Assembly: GCF_014196625.1 (NCBI RefSeq)
Contig: NZ_JACIDZ010000016.1
Coordinates: 1 to 64,000, forward strand
Length of the DNA: 64,000 bases
Origin: Martelella radicis
GTDB taxonomy: Bacteria; Pseudomonadota; Alphaproteobacteria; Rhizobiales; Rhizobiaceae
Direction of reading: 5' to 3'
The position numbers were made by a program, and so were the translations under genes. Positions within the stretch are counted from its first letter, which is position 1. Each line of letters opens with the position of its first letter. The notes below the pieces were generated by a model. The model searched no databases. It was not told where the DNA came from and saw only the letters and a list, made by a program, of their open reading frames with translations. Below are positions 26,475 through 34,343 of this stretch, piece by piece.

Positions 26475-26963
26475 ATGGCCAAAGAGATTTCGCTTGCGGA
26501 AGTGAAGGACTATATCGGCCAGGAGGTCGGCGTGTCGCGCTGGTTCACGGTCGATCAGACGATGATCGACACCTTCGCCGACGCAACGCTTGACCATCAG
26601 TTCATCCATACCGATCCCGAACGCGCCCGTGCGGAGACGGCCTTCGGCGGCACGATCGCCCATGGTTTCCTGACGCTCTCGCTGCTTTCGGCGATGAATT
26701 ACGATTGCGCGCCGAAGGTGCGCGAACAGACCATGGGCATCAATTTCGGCTTTGACAAGGTCCGTTTCATGGCGCCGGTTAAATGCGGCAAGCGGGTCCG
26801 GGGCCACTTCACCCTGAAGGAGGCCCGTTTCCGCGGCGCCGAGCTTCTGGCAATCAACTACGCCGTCAGCATCGAGATCGAGGACGAGCGCAAGCCAGCG
26901 CTCACGGCCGACTGGATCACACTCGTTCAGTTCGCCGCCGAAGACCGCCCGGAAACGGCCTGA
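26475..26963 (+). CDS. MaoC/NodN-like hot-dog dehydratase
   Basis: A 162-residue single hot-dog protein of the MaoC family, which includes (R)-specific enoyl-CoA hydratases and the rhizobial nodulation protein NodN. The hydratase motif is clear: FADATLDHQFIHTDPERA followed by FGGTIAHGFLTLSLL, supplying the Asp/His pair. The ATG at 26475 follows GAAAGAAGA; an in-frame start seven codons upstream is less likely. It sits 39 bases after glgX in the same direction and may be read through from the glycogen operon, but a metabolic link is not evident. The substrate is unknown. Confidence 0.85.
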   Translation: MAKEISLAEVKDYIGQEVGVSRWFTVDQTMIDTFADATLDHQFIHTDPERARAETAFGGTIAHGFLTLSLLSAMNYDCAPKVREQTMGINFGFDKVRFMAPVKCGKRVRGHFTLKEARFRGAELLAINYAVSIEIEDERKPALTADWITLVQFAAEDRPETA

Positions 26964-27273
26964 GCGATGCTTTCCGGCACGCCCGTTGGCGCAATGTTGG
27001 AACGGCCGGCGAAAAAGTGGTCGCCGGATTTCGATAAACCGAAATCTCAATGCAAAAAGCTGGATCAGTGAGCGGCTCTGATTGACCGCCCGATGATCCA
27101 GAAGGCTGGCTTCGGCCTGCGATGAAGGCGGCTCTGCATTCCACGAAAATGCAATTCCGCCCTGTCGTTCTGTCTTGGCAAATTCTCGCCGTCAGGTGTT
27201 TCCACCCAACGGCTGAGAAGTGCTCGGGCACGGAAGGCCGAGCGAGCAGATAACCAGTTGCTGTCTTCACGCT
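26964..27273. other. Intergenic stretch after the MaoC gene
   Basis: 310 bases without a convincing gene. The first part (about 26985-27068) resembles a dispersed intergenic element. Open frames on both strands lack ribosome-binding sites. This is the left edge of the AT-richer accessory region around the zeta-toxin gene. Confidence 0.5.
26985..27068. repeat. Possible copy of a dispersed rhizobial intergenic element
   Basis: The order of short blocks, GCGAAAAAGTGG, then GCCGGATTTCGATAA, then CAAAAAGCTGGATCA, resembles the common alphaproteobacterial intergenic repeat built around GAAAAGTGG and CCGGTTTTCGG followed by AAAGAGCTGGA. The match is by memory and imperfect, and no second copy was found in this window. 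Confidence 0.3.
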
Positions 27274-28287
27274 TCATCTGCGCGAAGAACGGGGGGTGGC
27301 CAGATCGAGCCACGGCCAACGATCAGCGGGATCAGAAGGGAGAGGCGCGACCCCCATTCTCGCGTCCAGATCGTGTCCGCGCTTCATCGCATCACCGATG
27401 TCCGTGAAGAGATTGAGCGCCGCCGCCGGGTGCATGTGCACCCCTTCCGGGCTAGATGTGATTGCCTCGTATTTTTTCGAAATTGCGTCTGCTTCATTCG
27501 GAAACGCGAAAACATGTTTTTCCCCTCCTCCCTCCCGGTCGACAATGACCACGCGTCTAAGCTTGTCTGCGATCCCAATTTGGGATATGTCGCGCATTAC
27601 TGTACCAAGTTGATTGAACATAAAGTCCGAGCCACGGTCTGTCATAAACCGCGGACCATCTTTGTGGTTTTCACGAAACTTCTTCGGAGAAGCCTTCAAT
27701 TCTGCCCGCTGCTTTTCGTAGCGGAGATAGGAAGACAGGCGGGTGGTCATGAGTTTCGTTGCAACTACCCAAAGCTCGATATTCTGCACGCGACGCAGCA
27801 CCTGTGGAAGTCTGCCTGCTGCAGCAACTGTCGGCGCACTCAGGAAAATTATATTGCGCCGGCAACTAATAGCCTCCTCCAGAAGCATCTCCTTGGCTCT
27901 GTCGGCATAGCTGTTAATTGGCAAGAATCTTGGGTCGGTGTACGGGCTCTCCACTCCGGTTGTGAACAGATTGTAGTGATCTGGATGATACGTACTCAAC
28001 ATATCTTTGTCGATAACAACGCCGCCGGCGTGACCGAAACCCCGTTTGATCTCACTGACTGCGTATGATTTTCCGCTGGCAGGCTGGCCGATGAGAAGTA
28101 TAAATCGAGGGTTTTGTTCCATGAACGTGCCAGCAAAAGCGCGTTTCCTGATCTGACCATGATAGATAGTTGCAAAGCTTTGATCATCAATATTACGACT
28201 TTCTCGCTGTTCGCTGGTATCTATTTCGTGCAAATACATTCTGCTTGGAGGAGAATAAACTCTGGGGCGTTGCATGTTTTCTGTCAT
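27274..28287 (-). CDS. Zeta-toxin family kinase-like protein
   Basis: A 337-residue P-loop protein resembling zeta toxins, which phosphorylate UDP-N-acetylglucosamine or related sugar nucleotides. The N-terminal helical part leads to FILLIGQPASGKS with Walker A at residues 67-74 (Lys73). The segment VVIDKDMLSTYHPDH (Asp93, Asp95) matches the catalytic-base and substrate-binding region of the family, and SAPTVAAAGRLPQVLRR resembles the distal part. It is longer than plasmid zeta (about 290 residues) and no epsilon-type antitoxin lies on either side. Base composition is lower in GC and codons less biased than neighbours, and a transposase remnant is nearby, suggesting acquisition. The ATG at 28287 has AAGG just upstream. 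It could be a stand-alone toxin, a domesticated kinase or an effector. Confidence 0.8.
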   Translation of the reverse strand: MTENMQRPRVYSPPSRMYLHEIDTSEQRESRNIDDQSFATIYHGQIRKRAFAGTFMEQNPRFILLIGQPASGKSYAVSEIKRGFGHAGGVVIDKDMLSTYHPDHYNLFTTGVESPYTDPRFLPINSYADRAKEMLLEEAISCRRNIIFLSAPTVAAAGRLPQVLRRVQNIELWVVATKLMTTRLSSYLRYEKQRAELKASPKKFRENHKDGPRFMTDRGSDFMFNQLGTVMRDISQIGIADKLRRVVIVDREGGGEKHVFAFPNEADAISKKYEAITSSPEGVHMHPAAALNLFTDIGDAMKRGHDLDARMGVAPLPSDPADRWPWLDLATPRSSRR

Positions 28288-29236
28288 CCTTCAAATAACG
28301 CATATGCCGGTTCTCCGACGTCTGCGTAAATTTCGTTGGTTCATGCATGACGACATCGTATGGACCAATGCGCCTTCGGCTTTCAGACTCGAAAGGCGAC
28401 CGAGAGCATCAGATTTCTCGTAGATTGTTCGCCGTTCGAGTCAGCGATTGGCCGTAGTTTTCCCCGACCATTCGGATTGCAAGTTCACCCCCGTAGCGTG
28501 GCTTCCCTATGACGGAAAAGTGGCGTTGAGGTCTTTTTAGGGCCGCGCAAGGCGGACAGCACTTGACCAGCGTTGTCTTCCGACGAAAATCCTAGCCATG
28601 GCTCCGTCGGCAATTCCGGGGCGGCGAGCAAAAGCTTTTATGGCGAGTATGCCGGGGCATTCGTACCATACCGACATTGGCTCTCACGATGACAGAGCGG
28701 GCGAAGGCATCGAACATCAGAACGTGGCCTCATGAGCGAGGAGATTCTGTTGCGCCGTACGTCCAGCAATGAAGGTCGCCCTCAGGCTTTGCGGTCTCCA
28801 TCCGCCGCAACAGTATGTCCTCTATTGTCTCACCCCTGCGGATCGCAACATGCAGCCGACCCGAGCGTTGGTCCACGGATGCTTCACTTTTGACAGGCGA
28901 TGTTCAAAGGCCGTTTCCATCGCGAACCCGATCAAAGTTGCTCCGGAAAGCAAAGAGCTAGCCTACCCGCGTGGTGAATTGGGTGCCGCTGTCGGTCAGA
29001 ACAGTATGGATGATATACGGCACGGTGGCGATCAGATTGCGCAGGACCTGTGCCGCATTCATTTTTGCGGCCCTGGTATGGAGTTCAGTCAAAGCCGAGG
29101 ATCAAACACCACGCATCGGGCAATCAACTGGAATCGGCCGATTATCGAGTTTCTTTCTTTTGGTGCATTGGGGTAATGCCGCCGTCGGAAGAAGCCGGAA
29201 CGCGCCAGAGGCGTGACGCCCTTCTCTTGTTCAACT
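28288..29236. other. Gene-poor region between the zeta-toxin gene and the GntR gene
   Basis: 949 bases with no intact gene. The right half contains a decayed IS481-type transposase (28849-29093, minus strand). A further minus-strand coding-looking stretch (28729-28822, beginning EDILLRRMETAKPEG) may be another fragment but was not identified. The left half (28288-28700) shows nothing recognisable. Composition is uneven, as expected for debris of mobile DNA. Confidence 0.6.
28849..29093 (-). pseudogene. Remnant of an IS481-family transposase (rve integrase core)
   Basis: Three minus-strand pieces in different frames follow the order of an IS481-type DDE transposase. At 29093-28967 the peptide TELHTRAAKMNAAQVLRN continues through VPYIIHTVLTDSGTQFTT, which covers the second catalytic Asp (LTDNG in intact copies). 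Near 28930 FDRVRDGNG corresponds to the FDRVCxExG segment. At 28912-28849 AFEHRLSKVKHPWTNARVG matches the EHRLTKxxHPWTNGQVERM segment. Stops and at least one frameshift separate them, and the N-terminal helix-turn-helix part and the C-terminus are missing, so it is inactive. No terminal inverted repeats were found. Confidence 0.8.
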
Positions 29237-29965
29237 TCAAAAATACTGCGGAAACTGTTCCCTGATCTGCGCGACAGCAGCAAGGGTTCCGCTCAGATGC
29301 TCCCTCAGGACGCCTTGCGCCTCCTCCAGATTGCCCGTGCCGATGGCCGCCAGAATGGCCTCATGATGCCGGATGACGGATGCCATCTTGCCGGGATCCG
29401 GCAGGTTGAGCCGGCGCAGGCGATCAATATGTCCGGACCTGGTAACCAGATGCTGGTAGAGTGAGACGACGCCCGCGGCCTCGGCCAGGGAAAAGTGAAA
29501 GAGCCGATCGAGCGAAGTGAACTCGTTGATGTCCCGGTCCTCGCCCGCCATTTTCTGAAGCGCCAGAATGCGCCGGGCCGGACCGAGCAGTTCCGGCTGC
29601 CCACTGAGCGTGAGCGCGCGAACCACTTCCAGTTCCAGCGCCACCCTCAGGAATTGCGTTTCTCGGGCATGGTCGACGTCGATCCGTGAAACCACGGTGC
29701 GCGATTGCGGATAGGAGAGCACCAGCCCCTCCTGTTCCAGCCGGTTGATCGCCTCGCGTATCGGCGACTGGCTGAGGCCGAAGCTGTCGGCAATCTCGCC
29801 GCGAACCAGGTTGGAATGCGGCTCTAGTTCGAGCAGGATGATGCGCGCACGGATGCCCTGATAGACGCGAGCAGCCGCCGGGGCGAGGCCTGCCGGCCTG
29901 AGCAGGTCCTCCTGCGTGCCGGTCAGCACCGAGTGGAGCGGATTTATCGTCATTTGCCTCGTCAT
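29237..29965 (-). CDS. GntR-family transcriptional regulator (FadR/FCD subfamily)
   Basis: A 242-residue regulator with an N-terminal winged helix-turn-helix (about residues 30-95; EIADSFGLSQSPIREAINRLEQEGLV) and a C-terminal all-helical FCD ligand domain (about 105-230) with the metal/ligand-type histidines in DRLFHFSLAEAAG, VIRHHEAI and REHLSGT. FCD regulators usually sense organic or sugar acids. It is the last gene of the TRAP operon, 30 bases after dctM, which points to autoregulated control of that transporter. A matching operator sits between dctP and the divergent SMP-30 gene (32796-32808). The start could also be a second ATG five codons in. Confidence 0.92.
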   Translation of the reverse strand: MTRQMTINPLHSVLTGTQEDLLRPAGLAPAAARVYQGIRARIILLELEPHSNLVRGEIADSFGLSQSPIREAINRLEQEGLVLSYPQSRTVVSRIDVDHARETQFLRVALELEVVRALTLSGQPELLGPARRILALQKMAGEDRDINEFTSLDRLFHFSLAEAAGVVSLYQHLVTRSGHIDRLRRLNLPDPGKMASVIRHHEAILAAIGTGNLEEAQGVLREHLSGTLAAVAQIREQFPQYF

Positions 29966-29995
29966 TCACATGCCCGTCTGCCGCTTGCTTTCTCC

Positions 29996-31279
29996 CTACA
30001 TAAGCGTTCCCGGCAGAAGTAGCGACAGTTGGGGAAAAATAACCAGCAAGAAGAAGAAGACGCCTAGCGCGATGAAATAGGGGATCGACGCGCGGGCAAA
30101 CGCACTCGTCTTTACATCAAGAAGCCCGCAGACCGTGAACATGATCACGCCCACGGGCGGGGTCAGGCCGCCGAGATTGATCAGGGTGACGATCAGAATG
30201 CCCATATGCACCGGATCATAGCCCGCATGCACAAGGACCGGCATGACGATCGGCGTGATCAGGAGAATATTGGCCGCGCCCTCCAGGAACATGCCGCTGA
30301 CGACCAGAAGCGCCATGATCAGGATCAGGATCATCACCGGCTGGCTGGTCAGCGACGTTACGAACTGGGTGACCTGCTGCGGCCCCTGCTCGATCGTCAC
30401 CGCATAACCCAGAACGCCCGCCATCATGATCAGCAGCATCACCATGCCGAGATCGGAGACGGTGCCCTTCAGCGCTTCATAGAAGGTCTCGAAGGTCAGT
30501 TCCTTGTGCATGACGATGCCGACGAACAGCGCATAGAAGACCAGGAACGCACCGGCTTCCGTTGCCGTGAAAAAGCCGAAGCGGAAGCCGACGATCAGGA
30601 TGATGGGAAAGGCGATCGCCCAGATGCTGTCGCGGAAGCTCGCGGCCAGTTCGCCGAATTTCGGAAAGCCCTCGATATCCGGCTGGTAGCCATGCTTTTT
30701 CGCCACGAGATAGGTGGCAGCCATCAGGATGGCCGTCAAGAGCGCGCCGGGAATGACGCCGGCCAGGAACAGACGCCCAATCGAGACCTCGTTGATGAAG
30801 CCGAAGAGAATGAGCCCGATGCTCGGCGGAATGGTCGCGGTGATGACCGAGCCGAAGGCGATGACGGCGGCCGCACCCGCTTTGGAATAGCCGTTCTTGT
30901 TGATCATGCCGGGGCCGAGAAGCCGGGCCTCCATGGCGGCATCGGCAACGGCCGAACCCGAGATGCCGCCCATCAGCAGGCTGAGCACGATCGACGCCTG
31001 GCCAAGCCCGCCGGCCATCCAGCCGGTCAGAAGCCGGGCGAAATTGATCAGCCGGTTGGTGATCCCCGTCGCGTTCATCAGATTGCCGGCGAGGATGAAG
31101 AAGGGCACGGCCAGGAGCGGAAAACTCTGCGTTGCGGTCACCATCTTCTGCACCGCGACGGTCGGCGGCATGGCGCCGCTGACGATGAAGACCGGGATCG
31201 AGGCCAGCGCCAGCGCGAAGGCGACCGGCAGGCCGATGAAGAGAAACAGGACGAACAGTCCGGCAATGGTCAGCAGCAT
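29996..31279 (-). CDS. dctM: TRAP transporter large permease (DctM type)
   Basis: Membrane subunit of a tripartite ATP-independent periplasmic transporter; 427 residues with about twelve hydrophobic segments and the usual landmarks NLMNATGITNRL, GGISGSAVADAAM and NLGGLTPPVGV. It couples sodium-driven uptake to capture of substrate by the periplasmic DctP protein. It follows dctQ by three bases and precedes the GntR gene. With an SMP-30 lactonase next door, a sugar acid or lactone-derived acid is a reasonable guess for the substrate, but sequence does not prove it. The ATG gives MLLTIAGLFVLFLF. Confidence 0.95.
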   Translation of the reverse strand: MLLTIAGLFVLFLFIGLPVAFALALASIPVFIVSGAMPPTVAVQKMVTATQSFPLLAVPFFILAGNLMNATGITNRLINFARLLTGWMAGGLGQASIVLSLLMGGISGSAVADAAMEARLLGPGMINKNGYSKAGAAAVIAFGSVITATIPPSIGLILFGFINEVSIGRLFLAGVIPGALLTAILMAATYLVAKKHGYQPDIEGFPKFGELAASFRDSIWAIAFPIILIVGFRFGFFTATEAGAFLVFYALFVGIVMHKELTFETFYEALKGTVSDLGMVMLLIMMAGVLGYAVTIEQGPQQVTQFVTSLTSQPVMILILIMALLVVSGMFLEGAANILLITPIVMPVLVHAGYDPVHMGILIVTLINLGGLTPPVGVIMFTVCGLLDVKTSAFARASIPYFIALGVFFFLLVIFPQLSLLLPGTLM

Positions 31280-31282
31280 GGG

Positions 31283-31729
31283 TTACGGCCTCTGGCGGAG
31301 GGTGGCGATGAGCTTGACGGCAAGCGTGCGGACGAGAAGCCCGAATCCGAGCACCATGGGCGCATAGAAAAGCGAACCCGGCAGTTGCAGCGCTCCGTCG
31401 AGGCGGCGGTGCATCAGGATCATGTTCTTCCAGGCGTAGTAGAGAAAGAACGCCGAGAGACCGATCAGGATGACGATGTTCGCCGCTTCGATAAGCTTGC
31501 GCGCCAGCGGCGACACATTGTCGAGCACCAGCGCCAGACCGAAATGGCGGTCCTCCTGCATGCCGAGGTCGATAGCCAGCACGCAGAGCCAGAGGAACAT
31601 GAGCTGGGCGATTTCGACGGACCAGATGATCGGCCAGCCGAGAGAGCGCGCGGCCGCCCCACCGCCGACGAGCAGGACAATGCCCGTCAGCAGCAGCGCG
31701 GCGCACGCATATTCGATACGTTTCAACAT
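31283..31729 (-). CDS. dctQ: TRAP transporter small permease (DctQ type)
   Basis: Four-helix membrane subunit of the TRAP transporter, 148 residues, with hydrophobic segments near 8-28, 45-62, 83-103 and 120-140. The WSVEIAQLMFLWLCVLAIDLGMQEDRHFGL stretch is typical of DctQ. It is the middle gene of dctP-dctQ-dctM, 50 bases after dctP and three bases before dctM. The protein partners with DctM to form the membrane complex. Confidence 0.93.
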   Translation of the reverse strand: MLKRIEYACAALLLTGIVLLVGGGAAARSLGWPIIWSVEIAQLMFLWLCVLAIDLGMQEDRHFGLALVLDNVSPLARKLIEAANIVILIGLSAFFLYYAWKNMILMHRRLDGALQLPGSLFYAPMVLGFGLLVRTLAVKLIATLRQRP

Positions 31730-31779
31730 GAAGTCAGATCCACACCCGAAAATGCGCGCTGCAGGATCCGGACGGCACT

Positions 31780-32757
31780 TTACCGACCGAGAACCTGGTT
31801 TACGATCTTGACTTCATTTTCGAGATCGAGATCGGCGTAGACGCCCTTTACCGCTTCCTTGAACGGCGCGATGTCGACACTGTTGACCGCGACGCCCGAA
31901 GCGGCAACCTGCTCCAGTGATGCCTTGCCGAGCTCGATGGTGAGACCCGACGCATAGCGTCCGGCCTCGACGGCCTTCTCGCGCACGATCGCCTGGTTTT
32001 CCGCCGAGATGTCGTCCCAGGAATCGGCCGAAATCACCAGCGCGGTCACGAGCTGGATATGGCCGGTCAGCGTGACATCCTTGATCACCTCGAAGAGCTT
32101 GGCGCCGGTAATGGCAGTGGGCTGGGCTTCCGCGCCGTCGATGACGCCCATCTGCAACGCCGGATAGACTTCCGCCCAGGGAAGCGGCGTCGGCGTAGCG
32201 CCCATGGCCTTGATGGTCTCGATCCAGACCGGAGCGCCGATGGTGCGCATGCGCACGCCGGAAAGATCGGCCGGAGCCGAGATCGGCTTCTGGGTGAGAA
32301 GATGACGCGGGCCCTGATACCAGTTGGAGGCCAGCATCACGAGATCGGACTTTTCCTTCAGTTCGTCGCCCCAGGCGAGATAGTCGGGCGACAGCGCGAA
32401 CTTGTCTGCCTGTTCATAGGTGTCGAACAGGAACGGCGCCGACATGATGGCGAGCGACGGCACGAAGCTCGACAGGCGGGCGACGTCCGTAATCGTGCCG
32501 ATCGAAGCGCCCGCGCGGGCCTGGTCGATCATCTCTGACGTGTCGCCGAGCTGCGAATTGTGGAAGATGGTGACCTTCACATCACCGCCGGTCGCGGCCT
32601 CGACCTCCTCCTTGAACTTCTCCAGACCCTGCCCCATTGGGTCTTCCGGCGGCAGAACCGTGCCGATCTTGAGCGTCACGGCGGCAAAAGACGGTACAGC
32701 CATGCCGAAAGTCGCGGCGGCAACGCATGCCAAAAGTGCGGCAGTTGAAAATCGCAT
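31780..32757 (-). CDS. dctP: TRAP transporter solute-binding protein (DctP type)
   Basis: Periplasmic substrate-binding protein, 325 residues, starting MRFSTAALLACVAAATFGMA, a clear secretion signal cleaved near residue 24 (SFA). The strong ribosome-binding site GGGGAGGAT favours this ATG over one 16 codons upstream. The family arginine that clamps the substrate carboxylate lies in the LSGVRMRTIGAPV segment. It is the first gene of the TRAP operon and faces the SMP-30 gene across a 130-base control region. The family binds C4-dicarboxylates, uronates, sialic acid and others; the ligand is not predictable here. Confidence 0.95.
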   Translation of the reverse strand: MRFSTAALLACVAAATFGMAVPSFAAVTLKIGTVLPPEDPMGQGLEKFKEEVEAATGGDVKVTIFHNSQLGDTSEMIDQARAGASIGTITDVARLSSFVPSLAIMSAPFLFDTYEQADKFALSPDYLAWGDELKEKSDLVMLASNWYQGPRHLLTQKPISAPADLSGVRMRTIGAPVWIETIKAMGATPTPLPWAEVYPALQMGVIDGAEAQPTAITGAKLFEVIKDVTLTGHIQLVTALVISADSWDDISAENQAIVREKAVEAGRYASGLTIELGKASLEQVAASGVAVNSVDIAPFKEAVKGVYADLDLENEVKIVNQVLGR

Positions 32758-32795
32758 GATATCCTCCCCTAAGCGATCAACAGGCAACTGATATT

Positions 32796-32808
32796 TTAGT
32801 TGCACTAA
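32796..32808. promoter_or_regulatory. Candidate GntR/FCD operator between dctP and the SMP-30 gene
   Basis: TTAGT-TGC-ACTAA is a perfect 5-bp palindrome with a 3-base centre and fits the FCD-type GntR consensus TNGT-N3-ACNA exactly. A related half, ATTAGTTGCA, recurs at 32821-32830, which could be a second weaker site. The location between two divergent genes and the GntR gene at the end of the dctP operon support a shared operator. Binding is inferred. Confidence 0.6.
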
Positions 32809-32825
32809 TATATCAATCTGATTAG

Positions 32826-32856
32826 TTGCAAAGAGTCAAGCCGTTCTTGGTATGAT
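32826..32856 (+). promoter_or_regulatory. Candidate promoter of the SMP-30 gene
   Basis: TTGCAA (32826-32831) and TATGAT (32851-32856) are separated by 19 bases, longer than optimal. The -35 overlaps the second operator-like half site. It is a weak to moderate prediction. Confidence 0.3.
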
Positions 32857-32887
32857 TGACCATTGCGTTCATGGAGGAGCAGAACAT

Positions 32888-33772
32888 ATGGCGACAAGTC
32901 GCATTTCCGCAGCGTATCGCTTCGCGCAACCGGCAGGCGCCGCGGCGCTTCTGGGCGAGAGCCCGGCGGTCGACGACAGGACCGGCCATGTCTGGTGGGT
33001 CGATATCGCCGGACGACAGCTCAACCGGACGCACAAGGAAAGCGGCGAAACGGAAGCATGGCCCAGCCCCGAGGAGCCCGGTTTCGTCGTGCTCCTGCGC
33101 GACGGAACGCCGGCAATCGGCATGGAGACAGGTATTTTTGCATTCGAGCCTGAGAGCAGCGGCTTCCGCAAGCTGATCGATCAGCCGCGCGGCGGGCACC
33201 GGTTCAATGACGCGACCGTCGGCGCCGACGGTACGCTCTTCGTCTCGACCATGACGCGCGATGTCGCTGCCGGCGAAGCGGCAATCTTCCGGGTCGACCG
33301 TTCGGCAGCCCTCGTGCCGGTCACGGACGGGCTGACGATTCCGAACGGCATGGTCGCGGATCTCAAGCGGGAGCGGTTTTATTTCTCTGACTCCGAGCCC
33401 CGCACACGGCGCATCTGGGTCGCCGATCTCGATCCTACCGACGATACGATCGGCACGCCCGCGCTGTTCGCATCGATGGAGGGCCTGCCCGGCCGGCCGG
33501 ATGGCGCGGCGGTGGATGCCAGCGGACGGTACTGGATCGCCGCTGTCGATGGTGCAGCGCTCTATGTCTACACACTGTCCGGCGAGCGTGAATTCGAGGT
33601 GCCGCTGCCGGTCCGCTACCCCACGAAGCTCGCCTTTCTGGGCACAAACCGGGACAGCCTGGTCGTGACATCGAAAGCCGATGGCCAGGACGGCGGCAAG
33701 CTGCTCTTCGTCACCTTTCCGCACGGGACCATACGCGGCACAGCCCAGCACAGATGGCGCTTTGGCGGCTGA
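32888..33772 (+). CDS. SMP-30/gluconolactonase family protein
   Basis: A 294-residue six-bladed beta-propeller hydrolase that probably opens a sugar lactone with a divalent metal. Family landmarks: GESPAVDDRTGHVWWVDI (metal-binding Glu early in the chain), HRFNDATVGADGTLFVSTM (Asn/Asp), GLTIPNGMVADLKRERFYFSDS and GRPDGAAVDASGRYWIA (metal Asp). The ATG at 32888 has a strong GGAGGAG site; a GTG-type extension upstream is unnecessary. It is transcribed divergently from the TRAP transporter, which suggests a catabolic set: uptake of a sugar acid and lactone hydrolysis. The exact substrate is unknown. Confidence 0.9.
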   Translation: MATSRISAAYRFAQPAGAAALLGESPAVDDRTGHVWWVDIAGRQLNRTHKESGETEAWPSPEEPGFVVLLRDGTPAIGMETGIFAFEPESSGFRKLIDQPRGGHRFNDATVGADGTLFVSTMTRDVAAGEAAIFRVDRSAALVPVTDGLTIPNGMVADLKRERFYFSDSEPRTRRIWVADLDPTDDTIGTPALFASMEGLPGRPDGAAVDASGRYWIAAVDGAALYVYTLSGEREFEVPLPVRYPTKLAFLGTNRDSLVVTSKADGQDGGKLLFVTFPHGTIRGTAQHRWRFGG

Positions 33773-33788
33773 CCAAACCGCAGGTCAA

Positions 33789-34343
33789 TCAGTAGGCTGT
33801 ATCCTTTGCGCCCTGGTCGAGCAGGCCGAAGACATAGGGTGCGAAGGAACGCCAGCATTCCACGCGGAAGGTGTTCTCCTCCTTGCGGAACAGCACGATC
33901 TCGGCCTTGCCGAGAACGGTGCGGACAACCTTGCCGACGGGAAAGCTTGCAAGCCTCAGGTCCTGCGGGCAGGCGGCGTTGATCGCCGCCGCGGCCCCCG
34001 GTCCGTCAACCATCACCGCGACATTGCGGTGGGAGACGTCGACGGCGGAGAACGGCGCGTCGATCCCTTCAACGCGCGACATCAGGTCGTCGCCATATTC
34101 ATTGATCACCAGCCACTCATCCGGCCCCAGCCAGAAGGCATAACGGGCGTCCTTCATGGTGGCAGACAGCGGCGCGCGGGGCAGGTCGATCTCCAGAGCG
34201 CCGGAAAGCGCGCCGAGCGCCTCTTCGCCGGCCCTCAGCGCAAGCCGCGTCGCGTCGCCGGCAACCACGAGCCGGGCGAGGCCCGATCCGCCATAGGCGC
34301 CGGCGAGCGGAAATGCGCGTGTCGCAACGAGTTCCTCAGCCAT
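33789..34343 (-). CDS. soxG: Sarcosine oxidase gamma subunit
   Basis: Small gamma subunit of heterotetrameric sarcosine oxidase, 184 residues, with the family pattern LGPDEWLVI, VDVSHRNVAVMVDGP and VGKVVRTVLGKAEIVLFRKEENTFRVECWRSF. Its start overlaps the soxA stop by eight bases, so translation is coupled. The ATG at 34343 was chosen because the earlier frame runs inside soxA. It is the last gene of the sox operon, convergent with the SMP-30 gene and 16 bases from it. The whole enzyme demethylates sarcosine to glycine with tetrahydrofolate as one-carbon acceptor. Confidence 0.94.
   Translation of the reverse strand: MAEELVATRAFPLAGAYGGSGLARLVVAGDATRLALRAGEEALGALSGALEIDLPRAPLSATMKDARYAFWLGPDEWLVINEYGDDLMSRVEGIDAPFSAVDVSHRNVAVMVDGPGAAAAINAACPQDLRLASFPVGKVVRTVLGKAEIVLFRKEENTFRVECWRSFAPYVFGLLDQGAKDTAY

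Noticed and set aside
28769-29176. 135-codon plus-strand frame in the zeta-toxin flank
   Set aside because: Antisense to the IS481 transposase remnant; no ribosome-binding site or recognisable domain.
30206-31840. Long plus-strand frame opposite the TRAP permease genes
   Set aside because: Product is a polar Gln/Asp/Arg/His-rich chain typical of antisense to membrane-protein genes.
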